DNA from: Mesorhizobium metallidurans STM 2683 | GTDB taxonomy: Bacteria > Pseudomonadota > Alphaproteobacteria > Rhizobiales > Rhizobiaceae | Direction of reading: 5' to 3' | NCBI RefSeq assembly: GCF_000350085.1 | Contig: NZ_CAUM01000055.1 | Span: 62,001 to 126,000 of the forward strand | DNA length: 64,000 bases | In this document: positions 37,360 through 47,603 of the stretch, one piece after another | Layout of the letters: the number at the start of each line of letters is the position of its first letter | Position numbering within the stretch: the first letter of the stretch is position 1 | Made by a program: the position numbers and the translations under genes | Notes under the pieces: generated by a model | Databases searched by the model: none | What the model was told of the DNA's origin: nothing | Seen by the model: the letters and a program-made list of their open reading frames with translations, nothing else

Positions 37360-38673
37360 TCACGCCATCTTGCGGAGAGCCGGCTGCCTGGCGAAGAGCT
37401 GGCGAAAGACCGGGTAGATATCGGCCGGGGCGGCAATGCGCCTCATCTGGAAATTCGGCCATTTCTGCTCGACGGCGCTGTAGGCGCGCCACAGCGAGGT
37501 CCCATTGTCGGTGCTGCCGAAAATATGGCTTTCCCGTTCGTCGATGATCTCTACATAGGCGAAATATTGGCACAGGCGCATGAGCTTGCCGTCGAGCAGT
37601 TTTATGCAGCGCTCGGAGTCGGTGGCGAAATTGTCGCCGTCCGAAGCCTGGGCGGCATAGATATTCCATTCAGCGGCCGGATAGCGTTGCTCGATAATGC
37701 GGTGCATTTCCGCCAGCGCGGTGGAAACGATCGTGCCGCCGCTTTGCGTGTGGTAGAAGAACGTATGCTCGTCCACCTCCTGGGCTTCGTGGGTATGACG
37801 AATGAAAACGATCTCAGTGCGCTCATAGCGTCGCGTCAGAAACAGATGCAGCAGCACGAAGAACCGTTTGGCCAGATCCTTCTCGCGCTCGCCCATCGAT
37901 CCGGATACGTCCATCAGGCAAAACATGACGGCGCTGGCATTCGGCAGCGGCCGGGGATCGAAGCGATTGAAACGGATGTCGACCGGATCGACATAGGCAA
38001 TTCGCCTGCGCCGCCGCTCAAGCCGCTCGAGTTCCTCCCGCAAGGCCGGGATGCGCTCGCGCGCTGTCGCGCTCGGGGGCTCCGACTCGAGCATGGCGAG
38101 CTGCTCGAAGATCGCATCCAGCTCCGCCTGCTTGGGGCGCCCGAGCGCAATGCGGCGACCGTGGCTGTTTCGCATCGTGCGCCCGACATTGATGTTGGTC
38201 GGTGACCCGGTTGCCGCGAAACCTGCCCGCTTGGACTTGAATGAAAGTATCTGCTTGAGATTGAGCTTGACCAGATCGGGCAGTTCGAGGTCTTCGAAAA
38301 AGAGGTCGAGGACTTCCTCGCGCGAAAGCACAAAGCGAAAGTCGTCCTCGGACGGCTTGTTCCATGGCGACGAGCCCCCCGCGTCACCGCTCTCGCCAGG
38401 TTTGGGGATCAGGTCGCCGGGGGAGAAAGTCCTGTTGCCCGGCAGGATGTGCTGACGCCGGCCGCTGTCCCTGGCATCGTTGAAGGCCGGTTCGCTGGTG
38501 TCTTTTTGAGGCATCGGCACGGCATGCTCCCGATCCACCTCGGCGATGCGACCTGACCGGATCCGGTCGCGAATGCTCCGCTTGAGTTCTTCGCGCGCGC
38601 GCCTCAGGAAGCGCTGGCGATTGCCCAGGCTTTTATCCTTCGGGTTCAGACGGCGGTCGATAAAGATCGGCAT
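37360..38673 (-). CDS. DUF444 family protein (YeaH/YhbH)
   Basis: A 437-residue protein with the von Willebrand A-like core of the family: VMFCLMDVSGSMGEREKDLA supplies the DXSXS metal site, followed by IVFIRHTHEAQEVDEHTFF and GGTIVSTALAEM. The N-terminal part starts PIFIDRRLNPKDKSLGNRQR. It is thought to act with the kinase PrkA. Gaps are 19 bp to prkA and 10 bp to spoVR, the order known in many proteobacteria. Confidence 0.93.
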   Translation of the reverse strand: MPIFIDRRLNPKDKSLGNRQRFLRRAREELKRSIRDRIRSGRIAEVDREHAVPMPQKDTSEPAFNDARDSGRRQHILPGNRTFSPGDLIPKPGESGDAGGSSPWNKPSEDDFRFVLSREEVLDLFFEDLELPDLVKLNLKQILSFKSKRAGFAATGSPTNINVGRTMRNSHGRRIALGRPKQAELDAIFEQLAMLESEPPSATARERIPALREELERLERRRRRIAYVDPVDIRFNRFDPRPLPNASAVMFCLMDVSGSMGEREKDLAKRFFVLLHLFLTRRYERTEIVFIRHTHEAQEVDEHTFFYHTQSGGTIVSTALAEMHRIIEQRYPAAEWNIYAAQASDGDNFATDSERCIKLLDGKLMRLCQYFAYVEIIDERESHIFGSTDNGTSLWRAYSAVEQKWPNFQMRRIAAPADIYPVFRQLFARQPALRKMA

Positions 38674-38692
38674 GAAACCGTTCGGGCTTTTC

Positions 38693-40642
38693 TCAACCCG
38701 CCTTGTTCACGCGCATGTACCAGTCGACCAGCCGGCGCACCTGCCGCTCGGTGTAGCCGCGCTCCACCATCCGCTGCACGAATTCATTGTGCCGCTTTTC
38801 CGTGACGCTATCCTGCTTGGAGCCGAAACTGATCACCGGCAAGAGGTCTTCGACCTGGCCGAACATGCGCTTCTCAATGACCTCGCGAAGCTTTTCATAA
38901 CTTGTCCAGGACGGGTTGCGGCCATGGTTGCGCGCCCTGGCGCGCAGCGTGAATTTGACCACCTCGTTGCGGAAGTCCTTGGGATTGGCGATGCCCGCCG
39001 GCTTTTCGACCTGCGACAATTCCTTGTCGAGGACCTCGCGATTGAGAATCTGTCCCGTGTCCGGATCCTTGTAGTCCTGATCCTCGATCCAGGCATCCGC
39101 GTAGGCGATGTAGCGGTCGAAGAGGTTCTGCCCATATTCGCTGTATGATTCCAGGTAGGCCTTCTGGATTTCGTGGCCGATGAACTCGGCGTAGCGTGTC
39201 GCAAGTTCCGACTTGATGAATTCGAGATAGGCGGCTTCCGTTTCCTTCGGGAATTGCTCGCGCTTGATCGCCTCCTCCAGTATGTACATCAGATGTACAG
39301 GATCGGCGCCCACCTCCTTGGTGTCATAGTTGAATGTCTGCGACAGGATCTTGAAGGCAAAGCGCGTGCTGACCCCGGTCATGCCCTCATCGACGCCGGC
39401 GGCGTCGCGGTATTCCTGAACTGACTTCGCCTTGGGGTCGACTTCCCTGAGATTCTCGCCGTCATAGGCGCGCATCTTGGTGTAGAGCGGCGAATTGTCG
39501 TGCTCGGCAAGGCGGGTCGAGACCGTGAAACGGCTCAGAATGTCCAGCACTTCCGGCGCGCAGGGACTGCCGGCCAGTTCGCTCTCGCGCAGCAGTTTTT
39601 CGTAGATGTGCCTTTCTTCGGTGGTGCGCAGGCAATACGGGACCTTGACCACTAGGATGCGGTCGAGAAAAGCTTCGTTGTTCTTGTTGTTCTTGAATTG
39701 CTGCCATTCCGATTCGTTGGAATGGGCAACGACGATGCCCTGATAGGGGAAGGCACCGAAATTCTCGGTGCCGTTGTAGCTGCCTTCCTGGGTCGCCGTC
39801 AGCAACGGATGCAGCACCTTGATGGGTGCCTTGAACATCTCGACGAATTCGAGCAGACCCTGCGTGGTCCGGTTCAACCCGCCGCTGTAGGAATAGGCAT
39901 CCGGATCGGACTGGCTGAAATTTTCCAATTGCCGGATGTCGACCTTGCCGACCAGGGCCGAGACGTCCTGATTGTTCTCGTCGCCAGGCTCCGTCTTGGC
40001 GATGCCGATCTGGCGCAGCCGCGAAGGCAGCAGCTTGACCACGCTGAATTTGGAAATGTCGCCGGACAATTCGTCGAGGCGCTTGGCCGCCCAAGGCGAA
40101 ATAAGCCCGTTCAGGCGGCGGCGGGCTATTCCATACTTTTCCTCCAGCAGATCGCCCATGCGATCGGGATGGAAAAGGCCAAGCGGCGATTCGAAAATCG
40201 GGCTGATCTGGTTGCCGGCCTTCAGCGTGTAGATCGGGCGCTGCTCCATCAACTTCTTCAGCCGCTCGGCGAGTGAGGATTTGCCGCCGCCGACCGGGCC
40301 GAGGAGATAGAGGATCTGCTTGCGCTCTTCGAGCCCCTGCGAGGCATAGCGGAAATAGCCGGCGATGCGCTCGATCGTATCCTCCATCCCGTAGAAGTCG
40401 GAGAAGGAGGGATAGATCTTGAGGGTGCGGTTCGAAAAAATGCGGCCGAGCCGTTCATCCTTGCTGGTGTCGACCAGGTTCGGCGTGCCGATCGCCTCGA
40501 CCATCCTTTCGGGCGCCGAAGCGTACATGGATTTGTCCTCGCGGCAGGCCAGCAGATACTGCTGAAGACTGATCTCTTCCTGAGCCGCGTTCGCATAAAT
40601 CTCCGAAAACAGATCGAAGACGTCGGATTGATTGTCACGCAT
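38693..40642 (-). CDS. prkA: PrkA family serine protein kinase
   Basis: A 649-residue AAA-type protein with Walker A GPVGGGKSSLAERLK near residue 115 and the PrkA core (HPLLTATQEGSYNG, GIVVAHSNESEWQQFKNNKN). The carboxy part has the kinase-like PrkA domain. The family includes Bacillus PrkA and E. coli YeaG, connected to nutrient and stress responses. First gene of the three-gene operon. A motif like the rhizobial RpoE2 promoter lies about 50 bp upstream. Confidence 0.94.
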   Translation of the reverse strand: MRDNQSDVFDLFSEIYANAAQEEISLQQYLLACREDKSMYASAPERMVEAIGTPNLVDTSKDERLGRIFSNRTLKIYPSFSDFYGMEDTIERIAGYFRYASQGLEERKQILYLLGPVGGGKSSLAERLKKLMEQRPIYTLKAGNQISPIFESPLGLFHPDRMGDLLEEKYGIARRRLNGLISPWAAKRLDELSGDISKFSVVKLLPSRLRQIGIAKTEPGDENNQDVSALVGKVDIRQLENFSQSDPDAYSYSGGLNRTTQGLLEFVEMFKAPIKVLHPLLTATQEGSYNGTENFGAFPYQGIVVAHSNESEWQQFKNNKNNEAFLDRILVVKVPYCLRTTEERHIYEKLLRESELAGSPCAPEVLDILSRFTVSTRLAEHDNSPLYTKMRAYDGENLREVDPKAKSVQEYRDAAGVDEGMTGVSTRFAFKILSQTFNYDTKEVGADPVHLMYILEEAIKREQFPKETEAAYLEFIKSELATRYAEFIGHEIQKAYLESYSEYGQNLFDRYIAYADAWIEDQDYKDPDTGQILNREVLDKELSQVEKPAGIANPKDFRNEVVKFTLRARARNHGRNPSWTSYEKLREVIEKRMFGQVEDLLPVISFGSKQDSVTEKRHNEFVQRMVERGYTERQVRRLVDWYMRVNKAG

Positions 40643-40689
40643 GATGGTTGCCTCGGAGCCGACCTGATGCGTAATCGGCTCATCCCTCT

Positions 40690-40715
40690 AACTGTGGGAA
40701 AGCGTTATTTGTTCC
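40690..40715 (-). promoter_or_regulatory. Candidate general-stress (RpoE2/EcfG) promoter of prkA operon
   Basis: On the minus strand GGAAC (40711-40715) is followed after 17 bases by AGTT (40690-40693), that is GGAAC-N19-TT, the RpoE2 pattern. It ends 47 bp before the prkA start. The operon is a known stress gene set, which supports but does not prove the call. Confidence 0.45.
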
Positions 40716-40877
40716 CCTCAAACATAATCGAGTCGGCTGCAATCACCAAGGTTTGAGGGAACCTTTCTTGTGAGGAAGGTGCCGCCAGCCATCCGACCTG
40801 CTACCAATCCTTAACTGGACGCGCGCGGCGCTCATGTGCATTCTCTTGCTCTTGCCGCAAAGCGGTCGGAGATGGCG

Positions 40878-41684
40878 ATGATCGATCGACGAAGTTTTGT
40901 CCTGGCATCCATGACGGCTTTGCTGCCGGCCGGCGTGTCAGCTGCCTGGCGGCTGCGCCAACCCGCGCCGCAGACCGTCGATTACGGACCCGCCAAGCTC
41001 GACATCTATGCTCCAGACGGCGGGCGCGGCCTGCCGGTGGTCTTCTTCGTCCATGGCGGCGCGTGGCGGATCGGCAGCCGCACCAATGTCAACGCCAAGC
41101 CAGGCTTCCTGCTCGACCAAGGCTTCTGCTTCGTCTCCATCGACTATCGCATGCTGCCTGAGGTCGATGTCGCGACCCAGGCCAATGATGTCGAAGCGGC
41201 CTATCGCTATGTGCGCGCCAATATTGCCGACCATGGCGGCGACCCCAAGCGGATTGTAGCCATGGGTCACTCGGCCGGCTGCCATCTGGCAGCGCTGACC
41301 GGCCTGCGCGGCGGCTTGCCCGGCGTCGCGGCGCTCGTCCTTGACGATACCAGGGCCTATGACCTTGAGGCGCTGGCCAGGAGCGGCGGCATGACGCGGA
41401 CCTATGCCCGGGCCTTCCCCGATCCGGCGCAATGGCGTACGCTGTCGCCGGCAACTCATATCGAGGGCCGCAAACATCCGCCGACCTTTGTCGCCTATTC
41501 GCGCGCAAAGGGGCGGGAGCAGGATTCCAGGGCCTTCGCCGAGCGTTTGCGCGCCACCGGGACCGAGGTTACGCTGTTCGACGGCAGCGCCTATTCGCAC
41601 ATGTCGATCAATCGCGATTTCGGCGAGGAGGGCGACGCCTTGACCGAAGCGGTGATGATTTTCCTGCAGGCGACGGTCGTCTGA
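40878..41684 (+). CDS. Alpha/beta hydrolase, exported, BD-FAE/kynurenine-formamidase-like
   Basis: A 268-residue hydrolase. The start MIDRRSFVLASMTALLPAG looks like a Tat-type signal (RRSFVL), so it is probably periplasmic. The oxyanion motif is HGGAWRIGS, the nucleophile elbow GHSAG, and late SHMSIN may hold the catalytic His. Such enzymes act on small esters or formamides. I chose ATG 40878 because GGAG lies six bases upstream; ATG 40872 is an alternative. It diverges from prkA and converges with the BolA gene three bases after its stop. Confidence 0.8.
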   Translation: MIDRRSFVLASMTALLPAGVSAAWRLRQPAPQTVDYGPAKLDIYAPDGGRGLPVVFFVHGGAWRIGSRTNVNAKPGFLLDQGFCFVSIDYRMLPEVDVATQANDVEAAYRYVRANIADHGGDPKRIVAMGHSAGCHLAALTGLRGGLPGVAALVLDDTRAYDLEALARSGGMTRTYARAFPDPAQWRTLSPATHIEGRKHPPTFVAYSRAKGREQDSRAFAERLRATGTEVTLFDGSAYSHMSINRDFGEEGDALTEAVMIFLQATVV

Positions 41685-41687
41685 GGC

Positions 41688-41990
41688 TTACCACCTGGTC
41701 TTTTCATCCGGCGCCGCCGGTTCGATCGCCAGCGCGTGCACGCCGGCCTTCAACTCCTCGGCCAGCAATTCGTTGACGGCACGGTGGCGCTCGATGCGGC
41801 TCATGCCGGCAAAGGCCGGGGAGACGATGCGGACGCGGAAATGCGTCTCGCCGGTGCCGTCATAGGCGCCATGATGGTCGGAGCCATTGTGGTGATGACC
41901 GGCATGGAGATGGCTTTCGTTGATGATGACGAGCCGCTCCGGCGAGAATGCCTTTTTCAGCTTGTCTTCCATCGTTGCCTGTATGGACAT
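41688..41990 (-). CDS. BolA family protein
   Basis: A 100-residue protein with the BolA fold marks: KLKKAFSPERLVIINESHLH (His ligand region), THFRVRIVSPAFAGMSRIER and RHRAVNELLAEEL. BolA proteins pair with monothiol glutaredoxins and iron-sulfur clusters. An extra His-rich insert (HAGHHHNGSDHHG) lies in the loop that carries cluster ligands. It is divergent from the J-domain gene, the usual rhizobial arrangement. Confidence 0.92.
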   Translation of the reverse strand: MSIQATMEDKLKKAFSPERLVIINESHLHAGHHHNGSDHHGAYDGTGETHFRVRIVSPAFAGMSRIERHRAVNELLAEELKAGVHALAIEPAAPDEKTRW

Positions 41991-42182
41991 TCGCGCTTCC
42001 CTTCACCACATGTAGCGGCAGTTGCTCCCGAAAATCGGTAATCCTTTTTCGCGCTCGAAGGGCTCGCAATGCCGTCGCCGCGACAAAATACGCCAATCGC
42101 CCGCTTTATGCCGCGATTCAGCGGTTAGGGCGATCAACGCGAAAATGTCAATTCTTGTTTCGCACTAGCGAACAGCCCATAA

Positions 42183-42812
42183 ATGGGTGAGATGAAACCG
42201 TACCCCAAATATTTCGAGAAGCTTCGCATACGGCCGGAGAAGGACGCGGAGCTGAAGTCGCGCTCGCCGATCTGCCAGTGGGATGGCTGCAAGGAGGCCG
42301 GCACCCATCGCGCGCCGGTCGGACGCATGAAGGAGGGCGAGTATTTCCAGTTCTGCTTCGATCATGTGCGCGAGTACAACAAGGGCTTCAATTACTTCTC
42401 CGGTGTCCCCGACACCGAGATCGCCCGTTTCCAGAAGGAAGCGATGACCGGCCACCGGCCGACCTGGAAGATGGGCATCGCCGGCGCCTCGACGCGCTCC
42501 TCGCCCGACTTCGCCCAGCAGCGCTCCGGCCGCGCCGGCTATTACAACCGCATGCGCGACCCGTTCGACCTGTTCAAAGGGCCAAAGGATCCGCGCGAGG
42601 CGCGCGAGCGCAAGGCCAAGCCGCTTGAGGCCAAGGCGCTGGAAACGCTTGGCCTTGATACAAAGGCGACTGGCAAGGAAATCAAGGCGCGCTATAAGGA
42701 ACTGGTGAAGCGTCACCATCCGGATGCGAATGGCGGCGACAGAGGTTCGGAAGACCGGTTCCGCGATGTGCTCCAGGCCTATCGCGTGCTCAAGCAGGCA
42801 GGATTGTGCTGA
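42183..42812 (+). CDS. J-domain protein (DnaJ-like, C-terminal J domain)
   Basis: A 209-residue protein with a J domain at the carboxy end (residues about 150-207) containing the HPD motif in [14 protein letters not shown]. The N-terminal part has a Cys pair ([16 protein letters not shown] and [13 protein letters not shown]) that may bind a metal. It would stimulate the ATPase of an Hsp70 partner. It lies before cobS-cobT in rhizobia as here. Confidence 0.9.
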   Translation: MGEMKPYPKYFEKLRIRPEKDAELKSRSPICQWDGCKEAGTHRAPVGRMKEGEYFQFCFDHVREYNKGFNYFSGVPDTEIARFQKEAMTGHRPTWKMGIAGASTRSSPDFAQQRSGRAGYYNRMRDPFDLFKGPKDPREARERKAKPLEAKALETLGLDTKATGKEIKARYKELVKRHHPDANGGDRGSEDRFRDVLQAYRVLKQAGLC

Positions 42813-42833
42813 GCAGCCTTACGGTTTGTGTCG

Positions 42834-42860
42834 TTTTCCAACTTTCATAAGGTTGGAAAA
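42834..42860. repeat. Inverted repeat upstream of cobS
   Basis: Perfect nine-base arms TTTTCCAAC and GTTGGAAAA with a nine-base loop. The U-rich arm is at the 5' side on the plus strand, so it is not a standard terminator; it may be an operator or RNA hairpin in the cobS leader. It ends 76 bp before the cobS start. Confidence 0.45.
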
Positions 42861-42936
42861 GGCTCTAAGACCGCCCCCGGACAAAATAGATTGCCGGCGA
42901 AAATCGGGCGTTTCGCCCGTGGAGACGTTGATAGAG

Positions 42937-43923
42937 ATGAACAAGGTCGATCGCGACATCGCCAACCTGCCCGACACGACAGTGTCGGTGAGGGACAAAT
43001 TCGGCTTCGACTCCAAGATGGTGGTGCCGGCCTATTCGGTGACCAGCGAGCATGTGCCCGACATCGATCCGGACTATCTGTTCGACAAGAACACGACGAT
43101 GGCGATCCTTGCCGGTTTCGCCTACAACCGCCGCGTCATGGTGTCGGGCTATCACGGCACCGGCAAGTCGACCCATATCGAGCAGGTTGCCGCCCGCCTC
43201 AACTGGCCCTGCGTGCGCGTCAATCTCGACAGCCATGTCAGCCGCATCGATCTCGTCGGCAAGGATGCGATCGTGGTCAAGGACGGGCTGCAGATCACCG
43301 AATTCCGCGACGGCATCCTGCCCTGGGCCTACCAGCACAATGTCGCGCTGTGCTTCGACGAGTACGACGCCGGTCGCCCGGATGTCATGTTCGTCATCCA
43401 GCGCGTGCTGGAATCGTCGGGCCGGCTGACGCTGCTCGACCAGAGCCGGGTCATCCGTCCGCACCCGGCCTTCCGGCTGTTTTCGACCGCCAACACTGTC
43501 GGGCTGGGCGACACCACCGGCCTCTATCACGGCACCCAGCAGATCAACCAGGCGCAGATGGACCGCTGGTCGATAGTCACCACACTGAACTATCTGCCGC
43601 ACGACAATGAGGTGAACATCGTGCTGGCCAAGGCCAAGCACTATCGCGACAGCAAGGGCAAGGACATCGTCAACAAGATGGTGCGTGTCGCCGACATGAC
43701 GCGCTCGGCCTTCATCAATGGCGATCTGTCGACGGTGATGAGCCCGCGTACGGTCATCACCTGGGCCGAAAATGCCGAGATCTTCGGCAATATCGGCATG
43801 GCGTTCCGGCTGACCTTCCTCAACAAATGCGACGAGCTCGAGCGTTCCGTGGTCGCCGAGTTCTACCAGCGCGCCTTCGGCGAGGATCTGCCGGAATCAG
43901 CAGCCAATGTGGTGCTGGGCTAA
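42937..43923 (+). CDS. cobS: Aerobic cobaltochelatase subunit CobS
   Basis: A 328-residue AAA ATPase, one of the two small subunits that drive cobalt insertion into hydrogenobyrinic acid a,c-diamide by CobN in cobalamin synthesis. Walker A is [13 protein letters not shown] and Walker [11 protein letters not shown]. The sensor region [14 protein letters not shown] follows. Length matches the family. I chose ATG 42937 where the family resemblance begins; the frame extends 71 codons upstream without resemblance. cobT follows after 11 bp. CobN is not in the window. Confidence 0.95.
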   Translation: MNKVDRDIANLPDTTVSVRDKFGFDSKMVVPAYSVTSEHVPDIDPDYLFDKNTTMAILAGFAYNRRVMVSGYHGTGKSTHIEQVAARLNWPCVRVNLDSHVSRIDLVGKDAIVVKDGLQITEFRDGILPWAYQHNVALCFDEYDAGRPDVMFVIQRVLESSGRLTLLDQSRVIRPHPAFRLFSTANTVGLGDTTGLYHGTQQINQAQMDRWSIVTTLNYLPHDNEVNIVLAKAKHYRDSKGKDIVNKMVRVADMTRSAFINGDLSTVMSPRTVITWAENAEIFGNIGMAFRLTFLNKCDELERSVVAEFYQRAFGEDLPESAANVVLG

Positions 43924-43934
43924 GCAGAGTCTCG

Positions 43935-45833
43935 ATGGCGGGTCCGGGCGACAACACGCGCAACAAGTCGAAGACGGGGGCTGAAGCCGACAGCTTCAAG
44001 CGCGCCGTCACCGTCTGCATGCGCGCCATCGCCGGCGACAAGGAACTCGAAGTCGGTTTCGCCAAGGACCGGCCGGCGCTCGCCGGCAGCCGCGCCCGCT
44101 TGCCCGAACTGCCAAAGAAGGCGTCGAAGGCCGACATTGCCATAACCCGCGGCCTCGGCGATTCCATGGCGCTGAAGCGCGCCTGCCACGATGCGCGCAT
44201 CCACAACAAGCTGGCGCCCGAGGGCAAGCAGGCCCGCGCCATCTATGACGCTGTCGAGCAGGCCCGTGTCGAGGCGATCGGCAGCCGCGCCATGCAGGGC
44301 GTAGCCGACAATATCGGCTCTATGCTGGAGGACAAATACGCCAAGGCCAATCTCGTCGACGTCAAGGACAAGGCCGACGCGCCGATCGAGGAAGCGCTGG
44401 CGCTGATGGTGCGCGAAAAGCTGACCGGCCGCACTGTCCCGAAGAGCGGCGAGCGGCTGGTCGACCTCTGGCGGCCCTGGGTCGAGGAGAAGGCGAGCGC
44501 CGGCCTCGACGGTCTCTCGGCCAAGCTCGACGATCAGCAGGCTTTCGCCCGCGTCGTGCGCGAAATGCTCGCCTCCATGGAAATGGCCGAGGAACTTGGC
44601 GACGACCAGGAGACGGAAGACTCGGAAGACAATGACGATAACCAGCCGCAAGGCGAGGAGCAGAGCGAGGAGGGGGGCGAGGACGATTCCGGTTCCGAGC
44701 AGTCGCAGTCCGACGACACCGAGGCGTCGTCCGAGGACGAGCAGTCGGCCGAGACCGAGGCCTCCGACGCCACCGCCGACGACCTCTCCGACGAGGACGA
44801 TGCGGACGCCGAGACGCCCGGCGAGGCGCGCCGCAACGACAATCCCTTCACCAATCTGTCGAAGGAGATCGACTACAAGATCTTCACCACGACCTTCGAC
44901 GAGACCGTAGGCGCGGAGGAATTGTGCGAGGAAGAAGAGCTGGATCGGCTGCGCGCCTTCCTCGACAAGCAGCTTGCAAACCTGTCCGGCGTCGTCGGCC
45001 GGCTCGCCAACCGGCTGCAGCGCCGCCTGATGGCGCAGCAGAACCGCTCCTGGGATTTCGACCTCGAAGAGGGCTATCTCGATCCGGCGCGGCTGGTGCG
45101 CATCGTCATCGATCCGATGCAGCCGCTGTCCTTCAAGCAGGAGCGCGACACCAAATTCCGCGACACGGTGGTGACGCTGGTGCTCGACAATTCGGGCTCG
45201 ATGCGCGGCCGGCCGATCACCGTCGCCGCCACCTGCGCCGACATTCTGGCGCGCACGCTGGAGCGCTGCGGCGTTTCGGTCGAGATCCTCGGCTTCACCA
45301 CCCGCGCCTGGAAGGGCGGGCAGGCGCGCGAGAAATGGCTGAAGGAAGGCAAGCCGCCGAACCCCGGGCGGCTCAACGATCTGCGCCATATCATCTACAA
45401 ATCCGCCGACCATCCGTGGCGGCGGGCGCGCCGCAACCTCGGGCTGATGATGCGCGAGGGCCTGCTCAAGGAAAACATCGACGGCGAAGCGCTGCTGTGG
45501 GCGCACAACCGCCTGATCGCGCGACCGGAGCAGCGCAAGATCCTGATGATGATCTCGGACGGCGCGCCGGTCGACGATTCGACGCTGTCGGTCAATCCGG
45601 GCAATTACCTCGAACGGCATCTGCGCGCCGTCATCGAGCTGATCGAGACGCGCTCGCCGGTCGAACTGCTCGCCATCGGCATCGGCCACGACGTCACCCG
45701 TTACTACAGGCGCGCCGTCACCATCGTCGACGCCGAGGAACTGGCAGGCGCCATGACCGAGCAGCTGGCGTCGCTGTTCGGCGAGGAAAGCGCGCGCGAG
45801 ACGCGGCGCGGCGGCCTGCGGCGCGCCGGATGA
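43935..45833 (+). CDS. cobT: Aerobic cobaltochelatase subunit CobT
   Basis: A 632-residue partner of CobS with a very acidic middle (residues about 218-300, Asp/Glu/Ser-rich) and a carboxy von Willebrand A domain whose metal site is [11 protein letters not shown]. It would form hexameric rings with CobS that act on CobN. The start ATG 43935 is the first after the cobS stop; the longer frame overlaps cobS. The next gene starts inside its stop (ATGA). Confidence 0.95.
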   Translation: MAGPGDNTRNKSKTGAEADSFKRAVTVCMRAIAGDKELEVGFAKDRPALAGSRARLPELPKKASKADIAITRGLGDSMALKRACHDARIHNKLAPEGKQARAIYDAVEQARVEAIGSRAMQGVADNIGSMLEDKYAKANLVDVKDKADAPIEEALALMVREKLTGRTVPKSGERLVDLWRPWVEEKASAGLDGLSAKLDDQQAFARVVREMLASMEMAEELGDDQETEDSEDNDDNQPQGEEQSEEGGEDDSGSEQSQSDDTEASSEDEQSAETEASDATADDLSDEDDADAETPGEARRNDNPFTNLSKEIDYKIFTTTFDETVGAEELCEEEELDRLRAFLDKQLANLSGVVGRLANRLQRRLMAQQNRSWDFDLEEGYLDPARLVRIVIDPMQPLSFKQERDTKFRDTVVTLVLDNSGSMRGRPITVAATCADILARTLERCGVSVEILGFTTRAWKGGQAREKWLKEGKPPNPGRLNDLRHIIYKSADHPWRRARRNLGLMMREGLLKENIDGEALLWAHNRLIARPEQRKILMMISDGAPVDDSTLSVNPGNYLERHLRAVIELIETRSPVELLAIGIGHDVTRYYRRAVTIVDAEELAGAMTEQLASLFGEESARETRRGGLRRAG

Positions 45834-46861
45834 TCCTTTCGCGGGGCGGCTTTCGGCAGATGCTTTTCGCCGCCGCGGCGCTGTTCGTTGCCGGCGTTCT
45901 TTTGTCGCCGGTCATTGCCGCCGGCCCGGTGTCGGTCGGGCCGATCGAAATTTCCGCCCGCCCCATCAGGGAGTTCCAGATTGGCCGCGCGGAGACGAAA
46001 TTCGGGCCGCTCGAATTCGTCGGCGGGCTGGAAATGACATCGCCGTCGCGCGATTTCGGCGCGCTGTCGGCCTTCCGCTTCCTGAAGCCTGGCAGCGACT
46101 TCATCGGCGTTGCCGACACCGGCTTCTGGTTCTTCGGCACGGTTACCCACGATGCCGAAAAGCGTCCTTCAGGCATCCAGAATTTCCGTATGCGGCAGAT
46201 GGTCGACGCATCGGGCCAACCGGCCGGTGAGAAAGCCGAGGTCGACGCCGAAGGCCTCTCGGTCAAGGACGGCATCGCCACCGTCGGCTTCGAGCGTGAT
46301 CACCGCGTTTCCCAATTCAACATCGATCCGGACGATATGAAGGCGCCGTTCAAACAATTGGACTTCCTGATTCCGGCCTGGGAGCTTCGGCGCAATCGCA
46401 GCTTCGAGACCGTCGCCCGCGCCAATCCTTACGGGCGGCACGAGGGCGGACTGGTCGTGGTGTCGGAAAAGAGCCTCGACAAGTCAGGCAACAACTATGC
46501 CGCCATCATCGAAGGGCCGAGGAAGGGCGTCTTCACCGTCAAGCGCAATGACGATTTCGACATCACCGACGGCGCCTTCCTGCCCAACGGCGACCTTTTG
46601 TTGCTGGAGCGCAGCCTTACCATGGCCGGCGGCTTGAAGATGCGGCTGCGGCGCATCTACGGCGAAAGCATCGAAAAGGGCGCCGTCGCCGATGGGCCGG
46701 TGCTGATGGAAGCCGACATGAGCTACCAGATCGACAATATGGAAGGGCTCGACATCTGGACCCGCGACGACGGCGCGCTGATGGTGTCGCTGATCTCGGA
46801 CGACAACCACTCGATCCTGCAACGCAACCTCTATCTCGAATTCATCCTGCACGAGGATTGA
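45830..46861 (+). CDS. Exported esterase-like protein (phytase-like beta-propeller, PF13449 type)
   Basis: A 343-residue protein with a signal peptide ([18 protein letters not shown], cleavage near VIAAG) and the esterase-like-of-phytase layout: [62 protein letters not shown] and NMEGLDIW. The repeating acidic loops suggest a calcium-binding beta-propeller in the periplasm. It overlaps cobT by four bases although no link with cobalamin is known; the order is common in rhizobia. Confidence 0.85.
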   Translation: MILSRGGFRQMLFAAAALFVAGVLLSPVIAAGPVSVGPIEISARPIREFQIGRAETKFGPLEFVGGLEMTSPSRDFGALSAFRFLKPGSDFIGVADTGFWFFGTVTHDAEKRPSGIQNFRMRQMVDASGQPAGEKAEVDAEGLSVKDGIATVGFERDHRVSQFNIDPDDMKAPFKQLDFLIPAWELRRNRSFETVARANPYGRHEGGLVVVSEKSLDKSGNNYAAIIEGPRKGVFTVKRNDDFDITDGAFLPNGDLLLLERSLTMAGGLKMRLRRIYGESIEKGAVADGPVLMEADMSYQIDNMEGLDIWTRDDGALMVSLISDDNHSILQRNLYLEFILHED

Positions 46862-46900
46862 GGGAAGTCGGCGAAGGGCCTGGCTTTGGCGGCGCCAGAC

Positions 46901-47575
46901 CTACCGCGCGTTGGTCGCGAGCCAGATGATGTGGCGTGCGCCACGCTTGCCGTTGGCGCGGGTCTTGATCTCCTCGACGGCGAAGCCTGCCTGCTTGAGC
47001 CGCCGCGTGAAGCCAGCGTCCGGTCCCTGCGACCACACCGCCAGCACGCCGCCGGGCTTGAGCGCGACACGGGCGGCACAGAGGCCGGCCGCGCCGTAGA
47101 GAGCATCATTGGCCTTGTGGACGATCCCTTCCGGGCCGTTGTCGACGTCGAGCAGGATGGCGTCCCAGGTCGCTCTCTCCGATCGTATGAGCTGCCCGAC
47201 ATCCGCCGCGCGAATGGTGACACGCGGATCGTCGAGGCAGCCGACGAACATTTCGGCCATCGGGCCGCGCGCCCAGGCGACCACGGCGGTCACCAGTTCC
47301 GCAACGACGACGCCGGCATCATCGCCAAGCTCGGCAAGGGCGGCGCGCAGCGTGAAGCCCATGCCGAGGCCGCCGATCAGGATTTTGGGCTCGACGCGGC
47401 CGGCGATTCTTTCGCATGCGAGCCTGGCCAGCGCTTGCTCGGAGCCGCTGAGGCGGCTGTTCATCAGCTCATTCGAACCGAGCATGATCGAGAATTCGGC
47501 GCCGCGCCGCTTCAGGCGAAGCTCTTGTGCGCCGTCAGGCGTTTTTGCCGAGTCTATCTGGACCCAAGGGATCAC
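46901..47575 (-). CDS. Spermidine synthase-like methyltransferase-fold protein
   Basis: A 224-residue protein with a Rossmann-type fold like polyamine synthases: ILIGGLGMGFTLRAALAE as the nucleotide loop, VVVAELVTAVVAWARG, ILLDVDNGPEG and GVLAVWSQGPD. It lacks the usual N-terminal beta domain of SpeE, so its substrate may differ from putrescine. I chose GTG 47575 because family members begin at the IPWVQ segment; upstream codons look non-coding. It follows the transporter gene after 28 bp. Confidence 0.78.
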   Translation of the reverse strand: MIPWVQIDSAKTPDGAQELRLKRRGAEFSIMLGSNELMNSRLSGSEQALARLACERIAGRVEPKILIGGLGMGFTLRAALAELGDDAGVVVAELVTAVVAWARGPMAEMFVGCLDDPRVTIRAADVGQLIRSERATWDAILLDVDNGPEGIVHKANDALYGAAGLCAARVALKPGGVLAVWSQGPDAGFTRRLKQAGFAVEEIKTRANGKRGARHIIWLATNAR

Positions 47576-47580
47576 AGCCT

Positions 47581-47599
47581 GATTCCATTTTTTGGAATC
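47581..47599. repeat. Short hairpin GATTCCA-N5-TGGAATC
   Basis: Seven-base perfect arms with a T loop, between the transporter stop (47604) and the next start (47575) on the minus strand. It could act as an attenuator or ribosome-access element; it is too short to be called a terminator. Confidence 0.35.
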
Positions 47600-47603
47600 A
47601 TGG

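Noticed and set aside
42813-42936. Cobalamin riboswitch before cobS
   Set aside because: The B12-box core was not found; only the palindrome is present and the gap is too short.
43920-45689. Minus-strand frame of 589 codons opposite cobT
   Set aside because: Low-complexity antisense of the acidic cobT region; no family resemblance.
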